A stretch of DNA of 64,000 nt, taken from positions 2,629,734 to 2,693,733 of the forward strand of contig NZ_AQXI01000001.1 in NCBI RefSeq assembly GCF_000376445.1. The letters run 5' to 3'. How positions within the stretch are numbered: position 1 is the first letter of the stretch; each line of letters begins with the position of its first letter. The position numbers and the translations under genes were made by a program. Shown piece by piece: positions 52,373 to 61,565 of the stretch. Source of the stretch: Haladaptatus paucihalophilus DX253. Its GTDB lineage: Archaea; Halobacteriota; Halobacteria; Halobacteriales; Haladaptataceae. Under the pieces are notes generated by a model. That model saw nothing but the letters and a program-made list of their open reading frames with translations, ran no database searches and was not told where the DNA came from.

Positions 52373-52914
52373 CGTCCCCGCACGGCGAACTGGTCCGTTC
52401 CCGCGTCGTCAGCGACCCGTCGACAGCGCTCGCCACCGCGCTGGAACGCGACCTCACCGGTCACGCCGTCTTCAAACCCCAAGACTCGCTCCTCCTCGAC
52501 GCGGACGGGTACGGCGTGCTGACCTTCGAGGACGGCATCCCCGTGCAAGCCCATCACACCGGGACGGGCCGCGGCGGACCGGCGGCCGTCGCCGACCTCG
52601 CCGTTCCCGGACCGTACAGCGTCGAACTCTATCGACAACCCGTGGACGAACGCGAGACGACCCATGGAGCGGACGACCGGACGATTCCGCCGGGAATGCC
52701 CGCCGAACGGCTGGCGGGCGACCCGCAACTGGCCGCGAGAACGCGGGCGCGTGCGCCGGAACGACCGACGTCCGACACGGAAACGACCCCGACCAGCGCC
52801 GTGGAAGCGTTCCTCGAAGACGAGGAGAAAATCGCGGCCATTCGGAAGCAGGCGAAACGAGAGGCCGAGCGGCGGGCCGAGGAGTGGGGATTGGGCGACC
52901 AACTGGACCCGTAG
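52369..52914 (+). CDS. Conserved hypothetical coupled to MinD-like ATPase
   Basis: 181 aa. An N-terminal ~95-residue domain with strands (TGHAVFKPQDSLLLDADGYG, VLTFEDGIPVQAHHTGTG) then an acidic/basic linker and a C-terminal coiled-coil (FLEDEEKIAAIRKQAKREAE). It is translationally coupled to the MinD-like gene, so it may be its effector or partner. Not recognised in any family. Confidence 0.6.
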   Translation: MTSPHGELVRSRVVSDPSTALATALERDLTGHAVFKPQDSLLLDADGYGVLTFEDGIPVQAHHTGTGRGGPAAVADLAVPGPYSVELYRQPVDERETTHGADDRTIPPGMPAERLAGDPQLAARTRARAPERPTSDTETTPTSAVEAFLEDEEKIAAIRKQAKREAERRAEEWGLGDQLDP

Positions 52915-52923
52915 CGGCCCGCA

Positions 52924-53676
52924 CTACTCCTGTTCGATGTCCGATTTCAGCGCCGAGAGGATGATGTCGGTCGTCTCGGCGACGACCTCTTCGAGGAACT
53001 CGGGGTCCGATTGGGTCGGGTCGCCGCGTCCGCCCTGCTCCGTGATGTCGTCGAAGTAGGTGTACTTGCGCGCCTCGAACCGTGCCTTTCGAACCTGTGG
53101 CTCTTTCTTCTCGGTCTTCACGAGGTCGGGATAGAACAGTTCGATGACGCTCGTCTCGTGGTCGCCCGCGTGGCCCCACTCGTCGCCGAACCGCTCTTCC
53201 AACCGGTCCCGTGCGAAATTCGTCCAGTGGACGAGCGACGTTTTGACGCCGTGGTCGCGCTGAATCCTGTCCGCGGCGAGCGTGAGCGGCGCGTTGTTCC
53301 CGCCGTGGCAGTTGACGATGGCGAGTCGCTCGGCCCCGTGTTCCGCGATGGATTCGCCGATGTCCTCGATGACGCGCTGGTAGGTGTCGCTCGACAGCGT
53401 GACGGTCCCGGCGTAGTTCATGTGGTGTTCGGAGTAGCCGTAGGGCAGGGTCGGCAGTCGAACCATCGACAGGTCGCGGTCCGGTGCCGCCTCGACGAGT
53501 TCCCGCGAGAGGGATTCGGCACGGAGCGTGTCCACCGTCACCGGGAGGTGGAGGGAGTGTTGTTCGACGCTTCCGGTCGGGAGGACGACGAAATCGGCGT
53601 CGGGAATCGCCTCCTCGGCGTCCTCCCACGTCATCCCGCCGAGGTCGTACGGTTCGTAGTCGAGTCGAACCGTCAT
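52924..53676 (-). CDS. Creatininase family protein
   Basis: 250 aa from ATG 53676. Metal-dependent amidohydrolase motifs: VVLPTGSVEQHSLHLPVTVDT (E, H, D ligands), NCHGGNNAPL and GDHETSVIEL. Creatininase/ArfB-like; ArfB of this fold acts in archaeal riboflavin/F420 synthesis, but this one lacks evidence for that. It overlaps the M28 gene by 4 nt (ATGA). The pair of peptidase and amidohydrolase suggests a peptide/amide catabolic operon. Confidence 0.88.
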   Translation of the reverse strand: MTVRLDYEPYDLGGMTWEDAEEAIPDADFVVLPTGSVEQHSLHLPVTVDTLRAESLSRELVEAAPDRDLSMVRLPTLPYGYSEHHMNYAGTVTLSSDTYQRVIEDIGESIAEHGAERLAIVNCHGGNNAPLTLAADRIQRDHGVKTSLVHWTNFARDRLEERFGDEWGHAGDHETSVIELFYPDLVKTEKKEPQVRKARFEARKYTYFDDITEQGGRGDPTQSDPEFLEEVVAETTDIILSALKSDIEQE

Positions 53677-55061
53677 CGGTCCGCCTCCGCCGCTGGTTCC
53701 GCGTCCGCCGTTGCAGCGTCGTCGAACGGCCAACTGCCGGAGTTTCGCATCCCGGCTTCGAATCCCTGTTCGACCGTCGCGTCGCGGACGTCCGCGACCG
53801 ACTTGTGCGGGATGTCCCGGTCTTCCTCCGCGAGTTTGAGCACGGCCGCCGTGAAGACGACGGAGAGGTCACGGAGGTCGCGGACGTCTAGTTTGTCGAG
53901 CGTATCCCCGTGGGTGTGCCCCCAGCCGCGCCCGCTTTCGCCCGCTATCGACCGGCCCTGCATGCCCGCGACGCCCTTCTGGACGAACGGCCAGTGGTCG
54001 CTGTGCGGGCGGATGCCGTCGTGGATTTCGACCGGGACGTCGAGTTCGTCGCGCACCTCTGCGAACGCCTCGCCCATCGGGTCGAATCCGTGCGTGTACA
54101 CGTCGGCGGTGCGCGAGTATCCCGCGCCGTCCATGTTGAAGATGCACTTCACCGCGTCCATGTCGTGCGTCTCGGCCCAGTGGTACGCGCCGAACAGGCC
54201 GACCTCCTCGGCACCGAAGACGAGACAGCGGACCCGCGTTTCGAGGGCGTCTTCCATCTCGACCAGCAGGCGGCCGATTTCGGCGACGAGCACCGTCCCG
54301 ACGCCGTTGTCATTCGCGCCTTCGCCGACGTCGTGGGCATCGACATGCGCGGTGACGAGCACTTCCTCGTCGGTGTCAGGACCGACGACGGCCTCGATGT
54401 TGCGCGAGTTCGTCGGTTCGTTCCGGCAGTTCACCGCGAGTCGCGCGGTCGTCTCGCCGCTGCCGCAGTATCGGACGAGTCTGTCGCCGACTTCCTTCGA
54501 GACGCCGACGGCGGGGATGTCGCCGGGGCCGTCTTCCTTCCCGATGCTTCCCGTCGGCGGGAGGTTCCCCTCCAAGTGGTTGCGAAAGAGGAAGCCGACC
54601 GCGCCGCCCCGCGCCGCGGCACCGTACTTCTCCGCACGGTGAATCCAGCGGCCGTAGTCGTCCGGGGTCATGCTCGACGCCATGACGAGTTTGCCCTCGA
54701 CGTCGGCCGCCTCGAAGTCCTCCGGAAGTCCGTAGCCGACGTCGACCAGTTCCGCCTCCACGTCGCCGCTCGGCGTTCCGGGTAGGGCGACGGTTTCGTG
54801 TTGCGCGTCGAACTCGTGCGTCCGGTCGTGTTCGACGGTCAGTGCGCTCGACTCGCGCCACCAACCGGGAATCTCGAACTCGGAGATGGTCGCATCGCGG
54901 AGGCCGTTCGCTTCGAACGCTTCCTGTACGAGTTCCGCCCCTTCCGCCTCTCCGTCCTGTCCGGCCATCCGATTGTCGAGGTCGACGAGGTTACAGAGGA
55001 GGTCCCAGTGCCGCGTGCTCGTGTACGCATCGCCAACGATTGTCGTGGGTAGTGTTGTCAT
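53673..55061 (-). CDS. M28 family zinc aminopeptidase
   Basis: 462 aa. Active site: VTAHVDAHDVGEGANDNGVG (H, D ligands), FGAEEVGLFGA (catalytic E and ligand), NMDGAGYS (D) and HSDHWPFV (H). PA domain (protease-associated, residues ~90-210) inserted near the N-terminus (GDVEAELVDVGYGLPEDF). There is no signal peptide. Cytosolic or surface zinc aminopeptidase/carboxypeptidase. Coupled to the creatininase gene downstream. Confidence 0.92.
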   Translation of the reverse strand: MTTLPTTIVGDAYTSTRHWDLLCNLVDLDNRMAGQDGEAEGAELVQEAFEANGLRDATISEFEIPGWWRESSALTVEHDRTHEFDAQHETVALPGTPSGDVEAELVDVGYGLPEDFEAADVEGKLVMASSMTPDDYGRWIHRAEKYGAAARGGAVGFLFRNHLEGNLPPTGSIGKEDGPGDIPAVGVSKEVGDRLVRYCGSGETTARLAVNCRNEPTNSRNIEAVVGPDTDEEVLVTAHVDAHDVGEGANDNGVGTVLVAEIGRLLVEMEDALETRVRCLVFGAEEVGLFGAYHWAETHDMDAVKCIFNMDGAGYSRTADVYTHGFDPMGEAFAEVRDELDVPVEIHDGIRPHSDHWPFVQKGVAGMQGRSIAGESGRGWGHTHGDTLDKLDVRDLRDLSVVFTAAVLKLAEEDRDIPHKSVADVRDATVEQGFEAGMRNSGSWPFDDAATADAEPAAEADR

Positions 55062-55169
55062 TTTACGTGGTAGGGTTTACGATTGGTTCCGGGTGTGATG
55101 TACGTTTGGTTCGAAGAAATCCGTGCACTCGTGGGTCGGATTTTAGGAGTCCCCCGCGAAGGAGGTGGT

Positions 55170-56690
55170 ATGGACGAGACGGAGGACGGACCCGATTTGG
55201 GGGACGAACTCGACGTCGCGGAGTGGATTCTCTCGCGGTTCGATTCCGACGACGAAGTGGCCGTCGCGGAAGTGGGATATCTCGACAGAACGCAGACTAC
55301 TGGGTCGGCGACTCCGGCCGAGGTTCGCTCCGCCGATGACCTCTCGAACGAGGGCATCTGGTGGCGCGTGTTCGTGGAGGGAAGCGCTGACTATCGGTTC
55401 ACGACGTCGTTTTCGGAATCCCATCTGGAAGACCTGATGGAGCGGTCGATTCGGTCGGCCCGCGTCTTGGACCAGCGCGTCCCCGCCAAATACGACCCGG
55501 GGACGGTCCATCAGGCGGTTCACCCGGGATGGACGGTCGGCGGATCGCTGTCCGACTCCGCGGCGACCGAAAAACTCACGGCCGTCAGGTCGGCGTTCGC
55601 GGAGTCGATGGACGGCCTCGCGCTGGACCGCGCGGCCGTCTCGTACCGCGACGAGCGGTTGTCGTCGGTCCTGTTGACGACGACCGGGACGACGGTCCGA
55701 ACGTCGCTCGAACGGGCGTCAGTCGAAACGGTCGTCGCGCCCGCGAACGCGGAGAAGGTCCAGCGTCACTTCGGAACGACCACCGGACCCGCGTTCTTCG
55801 ACGCGCTTCCCGGCCACTTCGACGAACTGGCGGCGTCGGTTCGGGAGCGGAAGGGGTATCCCCCGCTCGACGACGCTGAGACGACGAGTATCGGAGGCGA
55901 CGGCGACGCGGACGTCGTGTTCGGCCCGCGGGCGGCGGCGGCGTTGTTCCACCACGTCGCGCACTATCTGGAGATGGACGCGGCGTATCTCGGGTCGAGT
56001 CCCTTCTCCGTCGGTGACCGATTCGGCCCGCCGGGACTCGACGTCGAGGATTGCGTTCACGCCGGGTCGTGGGCGGCGTTGGGATACGACGCGGAGGGAA
56101 AACCGACGACGCCGGTGACGTTGGTGTCCGACGGTATCGTCCGGAACTTCCTCCACGATACGGTGTCCGCCATCGAGGAAGAGACGGTCCCGATGGGGTC
56201 CGTGGTTCCGAGCGTCGGTTACGAACGGCCGCCGCGGATTCACGCCCGCCATCTGGACGTCGCCGCCGGGTCCGCTTCGCGGGCGTCGCTTCTCGACGGG
56301 GCGGACGTCTACGTCGAATCGGTCGAGACGCCGCGAATCGAGAACGAGGCCACGCGAACGAAGCGCGCGAGTTCGATGCCGCCGAGCGTCCTGTACGCGA
56401 AGGACATCGCGGCGACGACGCCCAGCGAGTTCGAGGACGAGGCGACGACGCAGGAACTAACCTTCCCGGTTCGACTCGGCTACACGGTGGACGGGAGCGA
56501 GCGCGGAAAGCGGTTCGCGGGCGGAGCGGTGACGGTTCCTCTCGGTGCACTCCGTTCGATAACGGGTATCGACGACGTCCGCGAAACGGTGACCGGCGTC
56601 TGCTCCAAACACCGGTCGATGATTCCGTACGCCGTCACCGCGCCGTCGATTCGGTTTTCGATGCGTTTTTCAAATCTGAGGATATGTTAG
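55170..56690 (+). CDS. TldD/PmbA family protein with altered metal motif
   Basis: 506 aa from ATG 55170 with a strong Shine-Dalgarno (GGAGGTGG) in front. It has the PmbA/TldD fold over its length (ending PVRLGYTVDGSERGKRF, GAVTVPLGALRSITGI). TldD has a HExxxH zinc motif; here the equivalent is FHHVAHYLEMD, in which the first His-Glu is replaced by Phe-His. So the catalytic pair is lost or changed. PmbA (TldE) partners also lack it. No neighbour with an intact TldD is seen in the window. Confidence 0.75.
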   Translation: MDETEDGPDLGDELDVAEWILSRFDSDDEVAVAEVGYLDRTQTTGSATPAEVRSADDLSNEGIWWRVFVEGSADYRFTTSFSESHLEDLMERSIRSARVLDQRVPAKYDPGTVHQAVHPGWTVGGSLSDSAATEKLTAVRSAFAESMDGLALDRAAVSYRDERLSSVLLTTTGTTVRTSLERASVETVVAPANAEKVQRHFGTTTGPAFFDALPGHFDELAASVRERKGYPPLDDAETTSIGGDGDADVVFGPRAAAALFHHVAHYLEMDAAYLGSSPFSVGDRFGPPGLDVEDCVHAGSWAALGYDAEGKPTTPVTLVSDGIVRNFLHDTVSAIEEETVPMGSVVPSVGYERPPRIHARHLDVAAGSASRASLLDGADVYVESVETPRIENEATRTKRASSMPPSVLYAKDIAATTPSEFEDEATTQELTFPVRLGYTVDGSERGKRFAGGAVTVPLGALRSITGIDDVRETVTGVCSKHRSMIPYAVTAPSIRFSMRFSNLRIC

Positions 56691-56769
56691 TGTAAATTTC
56701 CGCATTCGATAACGTATTCAGAAATATGTTCCATTTCCCTCTTCTGATTTGTAATATATTGTCAGTTTT

Positions 56770-56779
56770 GTTTATATAG
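56770..56779 (+). promoter_or_regulatory. TATA box of the dpp operon
   Basis: TTTATATAGT about 30 nt upstream of the ATG at 56806, in an AT-rich gap (56691-56805). Confidence 0.5.
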
Positions 56780-56805
56780 TAGGCACGCCTGGTAATTAAT
56801 GACAA

Positions 56806-58464
56806 ATGCCAAGTGGTAACATGGATGTCAAACGGCGTGACTTTTTAAAGATGACCACCGCAACCGGCGTCGGTGGAATGGCCGCACTCGCCGGTTGCAG
56901 CGGTTCCAATGACGACAACGGCGGCGGTGGCGGAAGCGGCGGCGACAAGCTACCCCAGTACACCTACCTCAACAACCCCGCGAACTACAACCCCGCGCGC
57001 CACGACGCCATCAACCTCGTGGGCGACCAGCTCAAGAAAGTCGGACTCGACACCAAGGTGCAGGTGTTCGAGTGGGGCACCCTCTACACGAAAATCACCG
57101 AGGAGTTCAACTTCTCCTTCGCAACGTGGTCACGTGGCCTCGGCATCGACCCCGGTCGTCGAATGCCCGAGCAGTTCCACTCCTCGAACACGGGGAAGGG
57201 CCAGGGCAACTTCACCGGCTACACCAACAAGGACCTTGACCCGAAGCTGATGGAACAGCTGCAGATGAAAGACGAACAAAAGCGCATCGACACGCTGTTC
57301 GACATTCAGAAGACCATCAACGAGGACGTCCCGATGCACCCCATCGTTCAGATGCCCAACATCGTGGCGTACAACAAAAATCAGGTCAGCGGGTGGACCG
57401 ACCACATCGCGGGCTACTTCCACTTCGAACCGATGACCAATATCGAAGTGAACAACAGCAAAAAGGAGCTTCGCGGCTCGTGGGCCGAGACCCTCGGCAC
57501 GCTCAGCGTTCTCGGTTACAACAACGAGACGAAACTCATCCACCAGTTCGAGATGCTGTACGACAAGCTCGTGCGCATCAACTCGAAACTCGAAGCCGAC
57601 CCGAAACTGAGTCTGGCGACCGAGTGGGAACGCCCGGACAACAAGACGGTGAAGTACAAGATTCGGGAGGGCCACAAGTGGCACGACGGCGAGGACCTGA
57701 CGCCGGAGGACGTGAAGTTCACGCTCGAATATATCAAGAAAAACGAGATTCCGCTCTACTCCACGCAGTGGGAGATGTACGACTCGGTGTCGGTGGACGG
57801 TCAGTGGGTGACGGTGAACTTCAAGGACCCCGTCGGTCCGGTCCACAAACTGTTCTCCAACCAGATACCCATCGTGCCGAAGCACAAGTGGGAGAGCCGG
57901 AGCAACCCGGCCAAAGCGAACATCACGGAACCCGTCGGAAGCGGTCCGCTCCAGTTCGATTACTGGGACAAGGGCAGCGAACTGAGCCTGAAGAAGTACG
58001 AAGACCACTGGCGGCCGGTCAAGTTCAACCGCCGCATCTGGCGCATCATCCCGGAGAGTTCGACCGTGTGGTCCCTGTTGAAGAAGGGGACGCTGAACTA
58101 CCTGCCGTACACCCGTATCGGCAAACAGCTCAACGACAACCAGGACGCCTCGAACATCGGCGTGAAGTCCGCGCCCGGCGACGGCTGGTGGCACTTCAGC
58201 CAGAACACGCGCCAGAAGGGACTCGACGACAAGGCCGTCCGACAGGCCGCCGTCAACGCGATTCCCAAGAAGGCCATCAACGAGCAGATTCTCTACGGCT
58301 TCGCCACCGAGGGGTGGAACCTCGTCGGCGAATCGTTCGGCAAGTTCAGCAACCCGGACGTCAAGAAGTACCAGCCGGACGACGGCGTGAAAGCCGGGAA
58401 GCAGTCCCTCAAAGATGCCGGATACGTCATCGACGGCGACGGAATGGCGCACTTCCCTAAGTAG
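56806..58464 (+). CDS. DppA/OppA-type substrate-binding lipoprotein
   Basis: 552 aa from ATG 56806 (an in-frame ATG at 56821 is an alternative). Tat lipoprotein signal: KRRDFLKMTTATGVGGMAAL with RR at 10-11 and lipobox LAGC, Cys31. The body is a family 5 solute-binding protein with YKIREGHKWHDGEDLTPEDV, the SBP_bac_5 signature. It lies upstream of two permeases and two ATPases. Peptide importer; the ligand may also be nickel or another. Confidence 0.88.
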   Translation: MPSGNMDVKRRDFLKMTTATGVGGMAALAGCSGSNDDNGGGGGSGGDKLPQYTYLNNPANYNPARHDAINLVGDQLKKVGLDTKVQVFEWGTLYTKITEEFNFSFATWSRGLGIDPGRRMPEQFHSSNTGKGQGNFTGYTNKDLDPKLMEQLQMKDEQKRIDTLFDIQKTINEDVPMHPIVQMPNIVAYNKNQVSGWTDHIAGYFHFEPMTNIEVNNSKKELRGSWAETLGTLSVLGYNNETKLIHQFEMLYDKLVRINSKLEADPKLSLATEWERPDNKTVKYKIREGHKWHDGEDLTPEDVKFTLEYIKKNEIPLYSTQWEMYDSVSVDGQWVTVNFKDPVGPVHKLFSNQIPIVPKHKWESRSNPAKANITEPVGSGPLQFDYWDKGSELSLKKYEDHWRPVKFNRRIWRIIPESSTVWSLLKKGTLNYLPYTRIGKQLNDNQDASNIGVKSAPGDGWWHFSQNTRQKGLDDKAVRQAAVNAIPKKAINEQILYGFATEGWNLVGESFGKFSNPDVKKYQPDDGVKAGKQSLKDAGYVIDGDGMAHFPK

Positions 58465-58499
58465 AGCCGACCGACCAACAAAAATTTCGATACTAATAA

Positions 58500-59477
58500 A
58501 TGGGTAAATTAGACTTCTTCGTCAGGCGCACCGTGCAGTTGGGAATCACGCTGTGGGCAGTTGCAACCGCGCTGTTCATGCTGTTTCGCCTCATGCCGGG
58601 CGACCCGACGTCGTACATCATTTCGCCCGGAATGACGCCCGCGGTTCGACAGCGGCTCATCGCGAGCTACGGGTTGAACGACCCGCTGTGGGTGCAGTAC
58701 GTTCGGTACATACAGAACCTCCTGACGCTCGACCTCGGGCGCTCGTTCAAGACCAACGAGCGCGTCATCAACATGCTCGTCACGTACCTCCCGAACACGC
58801 TCGTCCTGATGCTGACCGCGTTCGTCGTGGCGTACATCATCGGCATCTCGCTCGGCGTCCTCACCGGCTGGTACCGTGGAACGCGGTTCGAGAAGGCGAC
58901 GGTCGTGACCGCGCTCGTCGGACGGAGCGTCCCCAGCTTCTGGATGGGCATCCTCGTCCTCTGGATCTTCGGCGCGAAACTCGGCATCATCCCGATGAGC
59001 GGGATGACGAGCCTCGGCTCCGGCCCGAAGAACTTCTGGGCGATGGTGTTCTCGCTCGATTTCCTCAAACACATGGTCGCGCCGGTCATCGTCCTCGCGT
59101 TCTACTACATGGGCTATCCGCTGCTCATCATGCGCAACAGCATGCTGGAAACCCTCTCGGAGGACTTCATCGACCTCTGCCGCGCGAAGGGACTGACGGA
59201 GCGGAAGATAATGTTCAACCACGCGGCCCGCAACGCCCTGTTGCCCGTGCTGACCGCCGCCGCCATCGCCATCGGCTACGCGGTGGGCGGCAGCGTCCTC
59301 ATCGAGACGGTGTTCGGTTGGCCGGGCATCGGCCGCGAGATGATTCGCGCCGTGCTTCGACGCGACTACCCGGTGGCCCAGGGGACGTTCCTCGTCCTCG
59401 CACTGTCGGTCATCGTGATGAACTTCGTCGCCGACCTGCTGTACGGCGTCCTCGACCCACGGGTGACCTATGACTGA
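58500..59477 (+). CDS. dppB: DppB-type ABC transporter permease
   Basis: 325 aa. Six TM helices; RRTVQLGITLWAVATALFMLFRLMPGDP at the start is the DppB/OppB signature, and the EAA-like loop is DFIDLCRAKGLTERKIMFNH. It overlaps dppC by 8 nt. Confidence 0.9.
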   Translation: MGKLDFFVRRTVQLGITLWAVATALFMLFRLMPGDPTSYIISPGMTPAVRQRLIASYGLNDPLWVQYVRYIQNLLTLDLGRSFKTNERVINMLVTYLPNTLVLMLTAFVVAYIIGISLGVLTGWYRGTRFEKATVVTALVGRSVPSFWMGILVLWIFGAKLGIIPMSGMTSLGSGPKNFWAMVFSLDFLKHMVAPVIVLAFYYMGYPLLIMRNSMLETLSEDFIDLCRAKGLTERKIMFNHAARNALLPVLTAAAIAIGYAVGGSVLIETVFGWPGIGREMIRAVLRRDYPVAQGTFLVLALSVIVMNFVADLLYGVLDPRVTYD

Positions 59478-60453
59478 AACGATGAATCAGGAGCACGACG
59501 GTTCGATATTCGCGGACATCGACGAGGAGAGCGAGGAGCAGTTCAGCGCGTGGCAGCGCAACCTCCGCCTCTGGAAGGAGACGATAACCGAACAGTTCTC
59601 GATGCTCACGGAGGACCCACTGGTCGTCGCCGCGATGGCTATCCTCGCGTTCTTCGGCATCGTCGCCGTCTTCGCGCCCTACATCGCGCCGTACGGACCG
59701 AAGGAACGCCTGATGGTGAACGCGCTCTTCGCCAAGTGGATCAAACCGTCCTTCCTCGGCGGCGAGGGCGGCTACATCCTCGGAACGACGGCGCAGGGCT
59801 ACGACATCTTCAGCCAACTGGTGTACGGGGCGCGTCCCGCCATCATGGTCGGCCTCGTGGCCGCCGTGATGACCGTCGGCCTCGGAACGCTCGTCGGCCT
59901 CGTCAGCGGCTACTACGGCGGCTACGTGGACGACGTGCTCATGCGACTCGTGGACTTCGTGTACGGACTCCCGCTCCTGCCGACGGTCATCGTCCTCGTG
60001 ACGGTGCTCGGGCCGGGACTGGAGAACATCATCCTCGCGTTCGTGCTCCTGCAGTGGCGCACGTCCGCCCGCGTCATCCGCGCGCTCGTCCTCTCGCTCC
60101 GCGAACGCTCGTTCGTCAAGGCGGCGAAGATTTCCGGGGCGAGCAACTGGCGCATCATCTCGCGGCACATCGCACCGAACGTCCTTCCGATGGCATTTCT
60201 CTACGGCGCGTTCGCCATCGCGTGGGCGATTCTGACGGAAGCCGGGGTGTCCTTCTTGGGCCTCGGCGACCCGAAGAGCGTCTCGTGGGGCATGATGCTC
60301 CAGAGCGCCCGCGTCTACAGCGCCATGACGGAAGGAACGTGGTGGTGGTTCGTGCCGCCCGGAGTCTGTATCGCCCTCGTGGTCATCAGCGGCTTCCTCA
60401 TCGGCCGCGGCTACGAAGAGATCGTCAACCCCGAACTACAGGTCGAAGGATGA
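59470..60453 (+). CDS. dppC: DppC-type ABC transporter permease
   Basis: 327 aa with a long cytoplasmic N-terminus. DPLVVAAMAILAFFGIVAVF, EAA-like loop SFVKAAKISGASNWRIISRHI. It overlaps dppB by 8 nt and, at its end (ATGA, 60450-60453), a 26-aa ORF. Confidence 0.9.
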   Translation: MTETMNQEHDGSIFADIDEESEEQFSAWQRNLRLWKETITEQFSMLTEDPLVVAAMAILAFFGIVAVFAPYIAPYGPKERLMVNALFAKWIKPSFLGGEGGYILGTTAQGYDIFSQLVYGARPAIMVGLVAAVMTVGLGTLVGLVSGYYGGYVDDVLMRLVDFVYGLPLLPTVIVLVTVLGPGLENIILAFVLLQWRTSARVIRALVLSLRERSFVKAAKISGASNWRIISRHIAPNVLPMAFLYGAFAIAWAILTEAGVSFLGLGDPKSVSWGMMLQSARVYSAMTEGTWWWFVPPGVCIALVVISGFLIGRGYEEIVNPELQVEG

Positions 60454-60530
60454 ACGTATTCAAACGATTCACGCTCGCACGATTCACGCACATAGGATTC
60501 ATGTACTCGGACGAAACGGAGGCCCGCTGA
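60450..60530 (+). CDS. 26-aa coupling ORF between dppC and dppD
   Basis: ATG at 60450 overlaps the dppC stop (ATGA); its TGA (60528-60530) is directly followed by the dppD ATG (TGAATG). The peptide starts MNVFKRFTLARFTHIGFMYS. The exact fit of both junctions suggests that it is translated, perhaps only to carry ribosomes from dppC to dppD. Confidence 0.45.
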   Translation: MNVFKRFTLARFTHIGFMYSDETEAR

Positions 60531-61565
60531 ATGGCCCTGCTCGAAGTCGAAGACCTCGAAGTCTACTACGACAGCGAGGACGGCCCCGTCAAAGCGGTTG
60601 ACGGCGTGAGCTTCCAGATAGAGGCCGGGGAAACCGTCGGCATCGTCGGCGAATCCGGCTGTGGAAAATCGACGCTCGCCAAGGCGCTTATCGGCATCCT
60701 GCCGAAGAACGGTTACATCAACGGCGGGAAGATACTGTTCAAGGGCGAGGACCTGACCGACATGCCCGAGAAGCGCCGCCGAGCGCTTCGCTGGGACGAG
60801 ATTTCGCTCATCGCCCAGTCCGCGATGAACGCGCTCGACCCGGTGTACACCATCCGCGAGCAGATTCTGGAGGCCATCGACGCCCACTACCCGAAGATGG
60901 GACGGTCGGAGGCCCAAGACATCATCGACGAGTCCTTCGACCTCGTTGGACTCGACCGCGACCGCCAGACGGACTATCCCCACCAGTTCTCCGGCGGGAT
61001 GCGCCAGCGGGCGATGATCGCCATGTCGCTCGTCCTCGAACCGTCGCTCATCCTCGCGGACGAACCGACGACGGCGCTGGACGTCATCATGCAGGACCAG
61101 ATTCTCAAGCGCATCAACGGGATTCAACAGGAGAGCGACACCGCCATGATGGTCATCACGCACGACGTGGCCGTCGTCGCGGAGACCTGCGACCGCGTGG
61201 TCGTCATGTACGCTGGCGAACTCGCCGAGGAAGGCCCGTCGGAGTTCATCTTCGGCGAACCGTACCACCCCTACACGCTCGGGCTGAAGAGCGCGTTCCC
61301 CGACATCCGCCGGTCCGAACAGGACCTCGTGAGCATCGGCGGCCACCCGCCGGATTTGAGCAACCCGCCGAGCGGGTGTCGGTTCGCGGAACGCTGTCCG
61401 CTGGCGACAGAAGTCTGCCGGGAGGAGTCCCCGCCCGCCGTCGAACACGGCGAGTTGCGCTCGTTCTGCCACCACACCGACCGGATCGACGCGGAACTTC
61501 GCTCGGTCGCCAGCAAGGCGCGGACGTGGCAGAACGACGCGTCGATGGAGGCGACCGATGACTGA
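60531..61565 (+). CDS. dppD: DppD-type ABC transporter ATPase
   Basis: 344 aa. Walker A GESGCGKSTLA, signature FSGGMRQRAMIAMSL, Walker B LILADEPTTALDV, and the oligopeptide C-terminal region GCRFAERCPLATEVC with Fe-S-like Cys pattern. Overlaps dppF by 8 nt. Confidence 0.92.
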   Translation: MALLEVEDLEVYYDSEDGPVKAVDGVSFQIEAGETVGIVGESGCGKSTLAKALIGILPKNGYINGGKILFKGEDLTDMPEKRRRALRWDEISLIAQSAMNALDPVYTIREQILEAIDAHYPKMGRSEAQDIIDESFDLVGLDRDRQTDYPHQFSGGMRQRAMIAMSLVLEPSLILADEPTTALDVIMQDQILKRINGIQQESDTAMMVITHDVAVVAETCDRVVVMYAGELAEEGPSEFIFGEPYHPYTLGLKSAFPDIRRSEQDLVSIGGHPPDLSNPPSGCRFAERCPLATEVCREESPPAVEHGELRSFCHHTDRIDAELRSVASKARTWQNDASMEATDD

